A stretch of DNA of 6,097 nucleotides, from assembly GCA_003526065.1 (NCBI GenBank), contig DQBD01000125.1:379-6475 (forward strand), in the 5' to 3' direction. A model generated the notes under the pieces. That model saw nothing but the letters and a program-made list of their open reading frames with translations. It was not told the origin of the DNA and made no database searches. Positions 1 through 5,760 of this stretch are shown piece after piece. The stretch comes from Gammaproteobacteria bacterium. GTDB taxonomy: Bacteria; Pseudomonadota; Gammaproteobacteria; Immundisolibacterales; Immundisolibacteraceae. The position numbers and the translations under genes are program-made. The number at the start of each line of letters is the position of its first letter. The first letter of the stretch is position 1.

Positions 1-353
1 AGGTGCTGAAGATCGCCAAGGAACCGATTTCCATGGAGACGCCCATCGGCGACGACGAGGACTCCAGCCTCGGCGATTTCATCCAGGACTCGAACGCCCC
101 GCTGCCGATCGACATCAGCACCGCCGAGAGCCTGCGCGAGGCCACGCAGGACGTGCTCGGTTCGCTGACGCCGCGCGAGGCCAAGGTCCTGCGCATGCGC
201 TTTGGCATCGAGATGAACACCGACCACACGCTCGAGGAAGTCGGCAAGCAGTTCGACGTCACGCGTGAGCGTATCCGGCAGATAGAGGCCAAGGCACTGC
301 GCAAGCTGCGTCATCCGACCCGGTCCGAGAAGCTGCGCAGCTTCCTGGACTGA
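1..353 (+). CDS. rpoD: RNA polymerase primary sigma factor RpoD (sigma-70), C-terminal part, 5' end outside window
   Basis: This is the last 116 or so residues of the housekeeping sigma factor, which directs RNA polymerase to -10/-35 promoters. The GTG at base 3 is an internal valine, not a start, because E. coli RpoD continues upstream of the matching [16 protein letters not shown] segment. The acidic [11 protein letters not shown] stretch (about residues 18-28) matches region 3.2, the sigma finger. [15 protein letters not shown] (about 55-69) is region 4.1, and [20 protein letters not shown] (about 76-95) is the region 4.2 helix-turn-helix that reads the -35 element. The protein ends RSFLD, one residue shorter than E. 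coli's RSFLDD. The tRNA gene begins 30 bases after the stop with no terminator between them. I recognise the family by near identity to the known protein, so the call is firm; only the missing N-terminal part cannot be checked. Confidence 0.98.
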   Translation, partial: VLKIAKEPISMETPIGDDEDSSLGDFIQDSNAPLPIDISTAESLREATQDVLGSLTPREAKVLRMRFGIEMNTDHTLEEVGKQFDVTRERIRQIEAKALRKLRHPTRSEKLRSFLD

Positions 354-383
354 AATCCGCCGTCGACCGGACAACTCAGGCAA

Positions 384-460
<77 letters not shown>

Positions 461-483
461 CCCCCGAGACCGGTCGCGGCGGT

Positions 484-489
484 GATAAT
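484..489 (+). promoter_or_regulatory. possible -10 element for the sixA-ppx unit
   Basis: GATAAT matches five of six positions of the sigma-70 -10 consensus and stands out in very GC-rich DNA. It lies 29 bases before the sixA start, which would leave a leader of roughly 20 bases. No recognisable -35 box is present at the expected distance (about 461-466 reads CCCCCG), so this rests on one hexamer only. Confidence 0.3.
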
Positions 490-518
490 GAACCCCCGCC
501 CGAACTGCCCGAGTCGCC

Positions 519-995
519 GTGCGCTGCCTGGTCCTTCGCCACGCCCCCGCCGAGTCCAGCCAGCCGGACGCCGAACGCCCACTCAGTGCGGCCGGCGCCA
601 ACCTGCTGCGCCAGGCGCGTGGCCCGCTGCACACCCTGGTGCCGGACACACGCCTGGTGGCCCACAGCCCGCTGCGACGTGCCCGCGAGACCGCCACCCT
701 GCTGGCGGAAGTGTTCGCGGTCCCGGTGGTCGAGACCCCTGCGCTGGCCCCCGGCAACCTCGATGACCTGTTGCCCTGGCTGACCGGCCAGGCCGGCACG
801 GCGGCGGTGGTCGGCCACGAGGACGACCTCAGCTACTGGGTCTGCCATATGCTCACCGGCCAGGCCGGACGCTTCTTCCACTTCGAGCGGGCCGGCGCCT
901 GCCTGCTGGAATTCCGCGGCCGGCCGCGTCCCGGCGGCGCCGACCTGCACTGGCTGCTCCCCCCCGAACTGCTGGCGCGCATGGCGCGCCGCTAG
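519..995 (+). CDS. sixA: phosphohistidine phosphatase, SixA type (histidine phosphatase superfamily)
   Basis: A 158-residue cytoplasmic enzyme, close to the 161 residues of E. coli SixA. In E. coli SixA removes phosphate from histidine, on HPt domains (ArcB) and on phosphotransferase-system proteins. Visible motifs are the N-terminal strand and catalytic LRHA (R7, H8, the nucleophile), RPLSAAG (20-26), HSPLRRARETA (49-59) with the phosphate-binding arginine, and VVGHEDDL (97-104) with the second catalytic histidine H100. The triad reads RHA instead of the superfamily's usual RHG; my recollection is that this occurs among SixA-like proteins. The GTG start is chosen because the catalytic strand begins two residues later and the ATG at 488 is out of frame; no good Shine-Dalgarno is seen. 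The exopolyphosphatase gene starts 14 bases after the stop, so the two are probably one operon. The true substrate in this organism is not shown by sequence. Confidence 0.85.
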   Translation: MRCLVLRHAPAESSQPDAERPLSAAGANLLRQARGPLHTLVPDTRLVAHSPLRRARETATLLAEVFAVPVVETPALAPGNLDDLLPWLTGQAGTAAVVGHEDDLSYWVCHMLTGQAGRFFHFERAGACLLEFRGRPRPGGADLHWLLPPELLARMARR

Positions 996-1009
996 GCCAG
1001 CGACGTTTC

Positions 1010-2527
1010 ATGCCCACACCCAACACCGACACCGGTTTCGACACCATCGCCGCCGTCGACCTGGGCTCGAACAGCTTCCATCTGATGGTCGGACGCGTGG
1101 CCGGCGAGGAGGTCCAGGTCATCGACCGGCTGCGCGAACCGATACGTCTGGGCAGCGGACTGGATGACGACGGCAACCTCACCCCGGCCATTTGTGCCGA
1201 GGCACTGGCCTGCCTGAACCGCTTCGGGGAACGCCTGCGCCGCCTGCCGCAGGGCGCCGTGCGCGCCGTCGGCACCAATGCCCTGCGCCGCGCCGGCAAT
1301 GGCGAGCGCTTTCTGGCCGACGCGCGACGGGCGCTGGGCCACCCGATCGAAATCGTGTCCGGCGTCGAGGAAGCGCGGCTGATCTACATCGGCGTGGCAC
1401 ACAGCGTGCCCGCCGACGACCGCCAGCAGTTGGTGATCGACATCGGCGGCGGCAGCACCGAACTGATCATCGGTCGCCGCTACCAGCCGCTGCGCCTGGA
1501 GAGTCTCTACCTGGGCTGCGTGTCGCACAGCCAGCGTTACTTCGGCGACGGCCGCATCACCCCCTCGCGCCTGCGCGACGCCGAACTGGCCGCCCTGCAG
1601 GAACTCGAACCGGTCGCCGCCGACTATCGCGCGCTGGGCTGGCAGCGCGCCATCGGTGCCTCCGGCAGCATGGTGTCGGTGGCAGAAGCCCTGCGCTGCG
1701 CCGGATTCGTCAAGAACGGCGGCATTACCGTCAGCGGGCTGCAGCGGCTGCGAAAGCACGTGCTGGAACTGGGCCGCGTCGACCGCCTCGACCGCCTGCA
1801 GGTACGTGCCGACCGCGTCCCCGTCTTCATGGGGGGGCTGGCCATCGTGCTGGCCCTGTTCGAGGGCCTGGGCATCAAGCGGCTGGAGATATCCGACGGT
1901 GCCCTGCGCCAGGGATTGCTCTACGACCAGCTGGGACGCATCCACAACGCCGACATCCGCGACCGCACGGTGGCGCAGATGATGCGCCGCTACCACGTCG
2001 ATACCAGCCACGCCCGGCGCATCATGCGCACCGCCCAGCGCGGCCTGGACCTGATCGGCGCTGCCTGGGACCTGACCGACCCGCACTGGCGTCAGCTGCT
2101 GGGCTGGGCCGCCCTGCTGCATGAAATCGGCCTTGATGTGGCCCACGCCCAGTACCACAAGCACGGCGCCTACATCCTGCAACACGCCGACCTGGCCGGC
2201 TTCTCCCGCCAGGAACAGCACCAGCTGGCGCTGCTGGTGCGCGTGCACCGGCGCAAGTTCGCCCTCGGCGAATTCGCCGCGCTCGACGACGAGGCACGCC
2301 GGCCGCTGATGCGCCTTGCCCTGTTACTGCGCCTGGCTGCGGTACTGCACCGCAGCCGCGCCGCGCTGCGGCTGAGTCGCTTCAGCCTGCGCGCGGACGG
2401 TGCCGTGCTGTGCCTGGGCTTTCCACCCGGCTGGCTGGAGCGCCACCCCCTGACCGAGGCGGACCTGCGACAGGAAGCACAGTTCCTGGCCGCCGCGGGC
2501 TTCGAACTGCGCATCGAGGACACCTAG
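1010..2527 (+). CDS. ppx: exopolyphosphatase, Ppx/GppA family
   Basis: A 505-residue protein (E. coli Ppx has 513). The family hydrolyses terminal phosphates of polyphosphate (Ppx) or pppGpp to ppGpp (GppA). Domain I (about 10-305) is the ASKHA fold: AAVDLGSNSFHLMV (14-27) is the first phosphate loop, SGVEEARLI (117-125) holds the catalytic glutamate, and VIDIGGGSTE (142-151) is the second phosphate loop. EISDGALRQG (293-302) follows. The C-terminal part (about 310-505) is the HD-like helical region, with LLHEIGLDVAHAQYHKHG (369-386) and RVHRRK (411-416). Length and the two-domain layout fit the long enterobacterial type, not short Ppx1-like forms. The ATG at 1010 puts the first motif at the normal distance; the Shine-Dalgarno is weak, and translation may depend on sixA just upstream. 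No ppk is visible next to it. A run of seven G at 1831-1837 lies in frame and leaves the gene intact. Ppx versus GppA activity cannot be separated by eye; Ppx is the better guess. Confidence 0.93.
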   Translation: MPTPNTDTGFDTIAAVDLGSNSFHLMVGRVAGEEVQVIDRLREPIRLGSGLDDDGNLTPAICAEALACLNRFGERLRRLPQGAVRAVGTNALRRAGNGERFLADARRALGHPIEIVSGVEEARLIYIGVAHSVPADDRQQLVIDIGGGSTELIIGRRYQPLRLESLYLGCVSHSQRYFGDGRITPSRLRDAELAALQELEPVAADYRALGWQRAIGASGSMVSVAEALRCAGFVKNGGITVSGLQRLRKHVLELGRVDRLDRLQVRADRVPVFMGGLAIVLALFEGLGIKRLEISDGALRQGLLYDQLGRIHNADIRDRTVAQMMRRYHVDTSHARRIMRTAQRGLDLIGAAWDLTDPHWRQLLGWAALLHEIGLDVAHAQYHKHGAYILQHADLAGFSRQEQHQLALLVRVHRRKFALGEFAALDDEARRPLMRLALLLRLAAVLHRSRAALRLSRFSLRADGAVLCLGFPPGWLERHPLTEADLRQEAQFLAAAGFELRIEDT

Positions 2528-2651
2528 AAGATCTTCGCCCCACCCGGCCCGAACGCAGGTATGCACTATCATCTACCGACCAATGCATGAACCTGTGGGC
2601 CCGACACCGGTCCCAACCATTCCGTTTTCCCTTACGCAATCGGAGGTCGTC
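2528..2651 (+). promoter_or_regulatory. leader region of the aldehyde dehydrogenase gene with possible -10 box
   Basis: This gap of 124 bases separates ppx from the aldehyde dehydrogenase and is less GC-rich than its surroundings. TATCAT at 2567-2572 matches five of six -10 positions, but no -35 box is recognisable about 17 bases upstream. An imperfect hairpin (TGGG and CCG at 2596-2603 pairing with CGG and CCCA at 2608-2615, with one mismatch) lies in what would be the transcript leader. No terminator with a T-run follows ppx, so read-through from ppx is possible. The strongest signal is the ribosome binding site at the right end, listed separately. Confidence 0.3.
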
Positions 2652-2654
2652 TTG
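2642..2654 (+). promoter_or_regulatory. Shine-Dalgarno GGAGGT and TTG start codon deciding the aldehyde dehydrogenase start
   Basis: GGAGGT (2642-2647) is followed by TTG at 2652-2654, a normal spacing of four to five bases. It is the best ribosome binding site in the window. The only upstream in-frame ATG (2583) has no such site, and the 23 extra residues it would add are proline-rich and unlike the family's N-terminus. This is why the gene is started at the rare TTG codon. Confidence 0.8.
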
Positions 2655-4157
2655 AACAAACCGCTCGAACAATCCAACCCATCCGGCCTGTACCAGTCCC
2701 AGTACGGCCACTTCATCGGCGGCCAGTGGGTCGAGGGCGCCAGCGGCGCCACCATCGATCTGTTCAACCCGGCCACCGGTGAAACCCTGTCGCGCATCGC
2801 CGCCGGCAACGCCACGGACGTCGAGCGCGCCGTCGCCGCCGCTTCCGAGGCCTTCAAGACCTGGGGCCACAGCACCCCGGCCCAGCGCCAGGAAGTGCTG
2901 ATCGAGATCGCCCGTCGCCTGAAGGCGCGCATGCAGGATTTCGCCCTGCTGGAGACCCTCAACAACGGCAAGCCGATCCGCGAGTCGATGCACTTCGACG
3001 TGCCGGCCGCCATCGGCCAGTTCGAACTGTTCGCCGGCGCCGCCTGGCACCTGCACGGGCAGGCCATGGACTTCCCGGACGCGCTCGGCGTGGTGCACCG
3101 CGAGCCCTACGGCGTGGTGGCACAGATCATCCCGTGGAACGTGCCGCTGATCATGATGGCGACCAAGATCGCCCCGGCCCTGGCCGCCGGCAACACCATC
3201 GTGCTGAAGCCCGCCGAGACGGTGTGCCTGTCGGTGCTGGAGTTCTTCCGCGAGATGCAGGACGTGATCCCGCCGGGCGTGGTGAACGTGGTCACCGGCT
3301 ACGGCGCCGACGTCGGCGAGCCGCTGGTCACCCACCCGCAGGTGCGCAAGGTGGCGTTCACCGGCTCCCTGCCGACCGCGCGCCGCATCATGCAGTACGC
3401 CTCGGTCAACATCATTCCGCAGACGCTGGAGCTCGGCGGCAAGTCGGCCCACATCGTGTGTGACGACGCCGACATCGACGCGGCGGTGGAAAGCGCCGCC
3501 CTGTCCACGGTGTTCAACAAGGGCGAAGTCTGCCTCGCCGGCACGCGCCTGCTGGTGCAGGAGAGCATCCGCGACGAGTTCCTGGAAAAACTGTCCCGCA
3601 CGCTGGACGGCATCCGCATGGGTGATCCGACCGACCCGGCCACGCAGATGGGTGCCCAGGCGTCGGTCATGCAGCGCGACAAGGTGCTGTCGTACCTCGA
3701 CATCGGTGTGCAGGAAGGTGCCAAGGTGTTCCGCGGCGGCAAGCGCGCCTCGGTGCCGGGCTTCGAGAACGGCAACTTCATCGAGCCGACCATCTTCGTC
3801 GACGTCGACAACCGCATGCGCATCGCCCAGGAGGAAATCTTCGGGCCGGTCACCTGCGCCATCACCTTCAAGAACGACGACGAAGCCATCGCGCTGGCCA
3901 ACGACAGCACCTACGGCCTCGGCGGCGGTCTGTGGACGCGCAACCTGGCGCGCGCCCACCGCATCTCGCGGTCCATGCAGACCGGCACCGTGTGGGTGAA
4001 CCGCTACTTCAACCTCAAGCCCGGCATGCCGCTGGGCGGGTACAAGCAAAGCGGCTTCGGGCGCGAGTTCTGCTTCGACATCCTGGAGCACTACACGCTG
4101 ACCAAGAGCGTGGTGATCAACCTCGAAGAAGGCCCGATGGGCATCTTCCAGCACTGA
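2652..4157 (+). CDS. NAD(P)+-dependent aldehyde dehydrogenase (ALDH superfamily), substrate unassigned
   Basis: A 501-residue cytosolic enzyme, the usual ALDH length, that oxidises an aldehyde to its carboxylic acid. From the TTG start: the N-terminal strand HFIGGQWV (20-27), PWN (161-163) with the oxyanion-hole asparagine N163, VLKPAE (184-189) with cofactor-binding K186 and E189, FTGS (236-239) in the dinucleotide fold, LELGGKS (259-265) with the general base E260, and GEVCLAG (291-297) with the catalytic cysteine C294. EEIFGPV (394-400) carries the second conserved cofactor-contact glutamate. All catalytic residues are present, so it should be active. The glutamate three residues after K186 favours NAD+ over NADP+, by family knowledge. 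It resembles the betaine-aldehyde, phenylacetaldehyde and acetaldehyde dehydrogenase branch, but no neighbour supplies an aldehyde-forming step, so I give no symbol. Hairpins and a strong terminator follow, and it appears to be monocistronic. An upstream ATG start at 2583 would give 524 residues and is less likely. Confidence 0.92.
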   Translation: MNKPLEQSNPSGLYQSQYGHFIGGQWVEGASGATIDLFNPATGETLSRIAAGNATDVERAVAAASEAFKTWGHSTPAQRQEVLIEIARRLKARMQDFALLETLNNGKPIRESMHFDVPAAIGQFELFAGAAWHLHGQAMDFPDALGVVHREPYGVVAQIIPWNVPLIMMATKIAPALAAGNTIVLKPAETVCLSVLEFFREMQDVIPPGVVNVVTGYGADVGEPLVTHPQVRKVAFTGSLPTARRIMQYASVNIIPQTLELGGKSAHIVCDDADIDAAVESAALSTVFNKGEVCLAGTRLLVQESIRDEFLEKLSRTLDGIRMGDPTDPATQMGAQASVMQRDKVLSYLDIGVQEGAKVFRGGKRASVPGFENGNFIEPTIFVDVDNRMRIAQEEIFGPVTCAITFKNDDEAIALANDSTYGLGGGLWTRNLARAHRISRSMQTGTVWVNRYFNLKPGMPLGGYKQSGFGREFCFDILEHYTLTKSVVINLEEGPMGIFQH

Positions 4158-4166
4158 GGTCTGCGC

Positions 4167-4200
4167 CACCGGACGGCCCGCCCGGCGGGCCCGTCCGGTG
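4167..4200 (+). terminator. long GC-rich hairpin after the aldehyde dehydrogenase gene, no T-run
   Basis: CACCGGACGG (4167-4176) pairs perfectly with CCGTCCGGTG (4191-4200). The stem continues as CCCGC (4177-4181) with GCGGG (4185-4189) around a three-base loop, with a single bulged C at 4190. That is 15 base pairs, very stable, starting nine bases after the stop codon. No T-run follows, so by itself it is not a classical terminator; it may protect the mRNA 3' end or cause pausing. A second smaller stem follows (GCGGCG at 4204-4209 with CGCCGC at 4223-4228). Confidence 0.5.
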
Positions 4201-4242
4201 CGTGCGGCGGTCGGTGCGTCAGCGCCGCCCGCCACGAAACCG

Positions 4243-4272
4243 GCCCGGCTGTCATGCAGCCGGGCTTTTTTT
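4243..4272 (+). terminator. rho-independent terminator between the aldehyde dehydrogenase gene and modA
   Basis: A perfect 9-bp stem, GCCCGGCTG (4243-4251) with CAGCCGGGC (4257-4265), closes a five-base TCATG loop and is followed directly by seven T (4266-4272). This is a textbook intrinsic terminator for the + strand. It ends the upstream unit and isolates the mod operon. An ATG inside the loop (4254) opens a longer reading frame into modA, but it cannot be the real start. Confidence 0.93.
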
Positions 4273-4279
4273 GTGCCCG

Positions 4280-4295
4280 GCGCACGCGCGCGCGC
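4280..4295. repeat. alternating purine-pyrimidine tract, mostly CG dinucleotides
   Basis: Sixteen bases alternate strictly between purine and pyrimidine, almost all G and C with a single A. Such tracts can flip to left-handed Z-DNA under negative supercoiling. It sits between the terminator and the modA start, where the mod promoter should be. In DNA this GC-rich it may be chance. Confidence 0.45.
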
Positions 4296-4322
4296 CACGG
4301 CGCAGGTACCTTAGGCGGCGCC

Positions 4323-5078
4323 ATGATCCTTCGTCTGCTGCAACGCCTTGCGCTGTGTCTTGCCCTTGGCCTGACGGCCGGCGCCACCGCCCGTGCCGCC
4401 GAGGCCACCGTGGCCGTGGCCGCCAATTTCTCCACCGCCATGGACCACCTGGTACCGGCCTTCGAACAGGCCAGCGGCCACCGGCTGACCGTGGTGCTGG
4501 GCTCGTCCGGCAAGCTGGCGGCACAGGTCCAGCAGGGCGCGCCGTTCGACGTGTTCCTGTCGGCGGATGTCGAGCGGCCCGCCGCGCTGCAGGCCGCCGG
4601 GTTCGCGGTGCCGGACAGCCGCTTCACCTACGCGCTGGGCCGACTGGTGCTGTGGAGCGCCGACCCGCAGGCCTTCAGCGACGGCCCGGCCTACCTGGCC
4701 GCCGGCCGGTTCCGGCACCTGGCCATCGCCAACCCCGCCCTGGCGCCCTACGGCACGGCGGCGCAGCAGGCGCTGCAGGCGCTTGGCGTATGGCCGGCGC
4801 TGCAGGACCGTCTCGTCCGCGCCGAGAACATCGGCCAGACCTATGCCATGGTCGCCGGCGGCGCCACACCGGCCGGCTTCGTGGCGCTGGCGCAGCTGAC
4901 GGACCCCACGCCCGGCAGCCGCTGGCCGGTGCCGCAGGAGCTGCATGCACCCATCCGCCAGGATGCCCTGCTGCTGGTGCGCGGCCGCGACAATCCCGCC
5001 GCCCGGGCCTTTCTGGACTACCTCGGCAGCCCGCCGGCACGCGCGGTGATCACCGCGCTGGGCTACGACCTGCCCTGA
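4323..5078 (+). CDS. modA: molybdate ABC transporter, periplasmic substrate-binding protein ModA
   Basis: A 251-residue secreted protein (E. coli ModA has 257) that binds molybdate or tungstate in the periplasm and delivers it to ModB. Residues 1 to about 25 form a signal peptide: R4, R8, a leucine/alanine core, then an ARA site near 23-25. The mature protein has VAVAANFSTAMDHLVPAF (30-47), VLGSSGKLAAQVQQGAPFDVF (58-78 region) with the oxyanion-contacting serines, SRFTYALGRLVLWS (99-112), ANPALAPYG (136-144), RAENIGQTYAMV (166-177) and PIRQDALLLVRGRDNPAARAF (210-230). This matches the ModA subgroup typified by Azotobacter-type ModA rather than the E. coli branch. The ATG at 4323 is chosen because the signal peptide begins there; the in-frame ATG at 4254 lies in the terminator loop. 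A weak AGGCGG (4313-4318) may serve as ribosome binding site. modB starts four bases after the stop. A sulfate-binding relative is less likely. Confidence 0.95.
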   Translation: MILRLLQRLALCLALGLTAGATARAAEATVAVAANFSTAMDHLVPAFEQASGHRLTVVLGSSGKLAAQVQQGAPFDVFLSADVERPAALQAAGFAVPDSRFTYALGRLVLWSADPQAFSDGPAYLAAGRFRHLAIANPALAPYGTAAQQALQALGVWPALQDRLVRAENIGQTYAMVAGGATPAGFVALAQLTDPTPGSRWPVPQELHAPIRQDALLLVRGRDNPAARAFLDYLGSPPARAVITALGYDLP

Positions 5079-5082
5079 CGCC

Positions 5083-5760
5083 GTGGCCGATCTCGACCTC
5101 GGCCCCGTCTGGCTGACCCTGCGCCTGGCCGCGGTGACCGTGCTGCTGCTGCTGCTGGTCGGCACGCCGCTGGCCTGGTGGCTGGCGCACACCCGCACCC
5201 GCGTGAAACCGCTCATCGAGGCCGTCACCGCGCTGCCGCTGGTGCTGCCGCCCACGGTGCTGGGCTTTTACCTGCTGGTGCTGTTCGCGCCGGGGGCGCC
5301 GCTGGGCGGCGCCTGGCTGGGGCTGACCGGACACACCCTCACCTTCTCGTTCAGCGGGCTGGTGCTGGCGTCCATGCTCTACTCGCTGCCGTTCGTGGTG
5401 CAGCCGCTGCAGGGCGCCTTCGAGGCGGTCGGCCGCGGCCCGCTGGAGGCCGCCGCGGTGCTCGGCGCCCGGCCGCTGGATGCCTTCTTCACCGTGGCCA
5501 GCCCGCTTGCCCTGCGCGGCTACCTGACCGCCACCGTGCTCGGCTTTGCCCACACGCTGGGCGAATTCGGCGTGGTGCTGATGGTGGGCGGATCCATTCC
5601 CGGCGACACCCGAACGATTTCAATTGCAATCTATGACCGCGTGCAGGCTTTCGATGAAGCGGCGGCGGGCGAGATGGCGGCGGTGCTGCTCGCGATTTCG
5701 CTCGCCACCATCGCGCTCACCTTTTTTCTGACGCAGCGCGTCGGGCGGCGACATGGATAA
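5083..5760 (+). CDS. modB: molybdate ABC transporter, permease ModB
   Basis: A 225-residue inner-membrane protein (E. coli ModB has 229) forming the molybdate channel as a homodimer. Hydrophobic segments lie at about 10-35, 47-70, 86-106, 143-168 and 198-217, fitting five membrane spans. The cytoplasmic EAA loop that docks on the ATPase reads EAAAVLGARPLDAFFTVASP (122-141), and the family signature GEFG followed by SIPGDTR is at 160-163 and 171-177. The GTG start lies four bases after the modA stop with no clear Shine-Dalgarno, suggesting translational coupling; the modC start overlaps its end by eight bases. Codon use changes abruptly near codon 170 (base 5590): before it nearly all third bases are G or C, after it codons such as GGA, ATT, TCA, GCA, CGA and GCT appear. 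The protein stays collinear with the family across that point, so the gene looks functional but possibly mosaic. Confidence 0.95.
   Translation: MADLDLGPVWLTLRLAAVTVLLLLLVGTPLAWWLAHTRTRVKPLIEAVTALPLVLPPTVLGFYLLVLFAPGAPLGGAWLGLTGHTLTFSFSGLVLASMLYSLPFVVQPLQGAFEAVGRGPLEAAAVLGARPLDAFFTVASPLALRGYLTATVLGFAHTLGEFGVVLMVGGSIPGDTRTISIAIYDRVQAFDEAAAGEMAAVLLAISLATIALTFFLTQRVGRRHG

Noticed and set aside
783..868. CCGGCC-A-GGCCGG palindromes as regulatory repeats
   Set aside because: Both lie inside sixA coding sequence, are short and GC-only, and are expected by chance at this base composition.
992..2248. Minus-strand open frame of 418 codons antisense to ppx
   Set aside because: The plus-strand frame has complete Ppx motifs; this one has only low-complexity H, Q, A and G composition, typical of a shadow frame.
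2382..4298. Minus-strand open frame of 638 codons antisense to the aldehyde dehydrogenase
   Set aside because: It mirrors a real gene with very high third-position GC, which removes stops on the opposite strand. The translation is rich in H, R, G and A and shows no family motif.
4254..4322. Earlier in-frame ATG for modA
   Set aside because: It lies in the loop of the rho-independent terminator and would put 23 non-hydrophobic residues before an obvious signal peptide.
3932..5116. Plus-strand frame of 394 codons bridging the aldehyde dehydrogenase and modA
   Set aside because: It overlaps two certain genes in another frame, crosses the strong terminator, and is made of R, P, G and A with no domain.
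4311..5255. Minus-strand frame of 314 codons across modA and the start of modB
   Set aside because: It is a shadow of modA in GC-rich DNA, with no ribosome binding site or recognisable motif.
5590..5595. GGATCC site at the codon-use break, suggesting a cloning chimera
   Set aside because: A ligation of unrelated fragments would not keep the modB frame and family motif continuous across the site; the match is probably chance, although an assembly join cannot be excluded.
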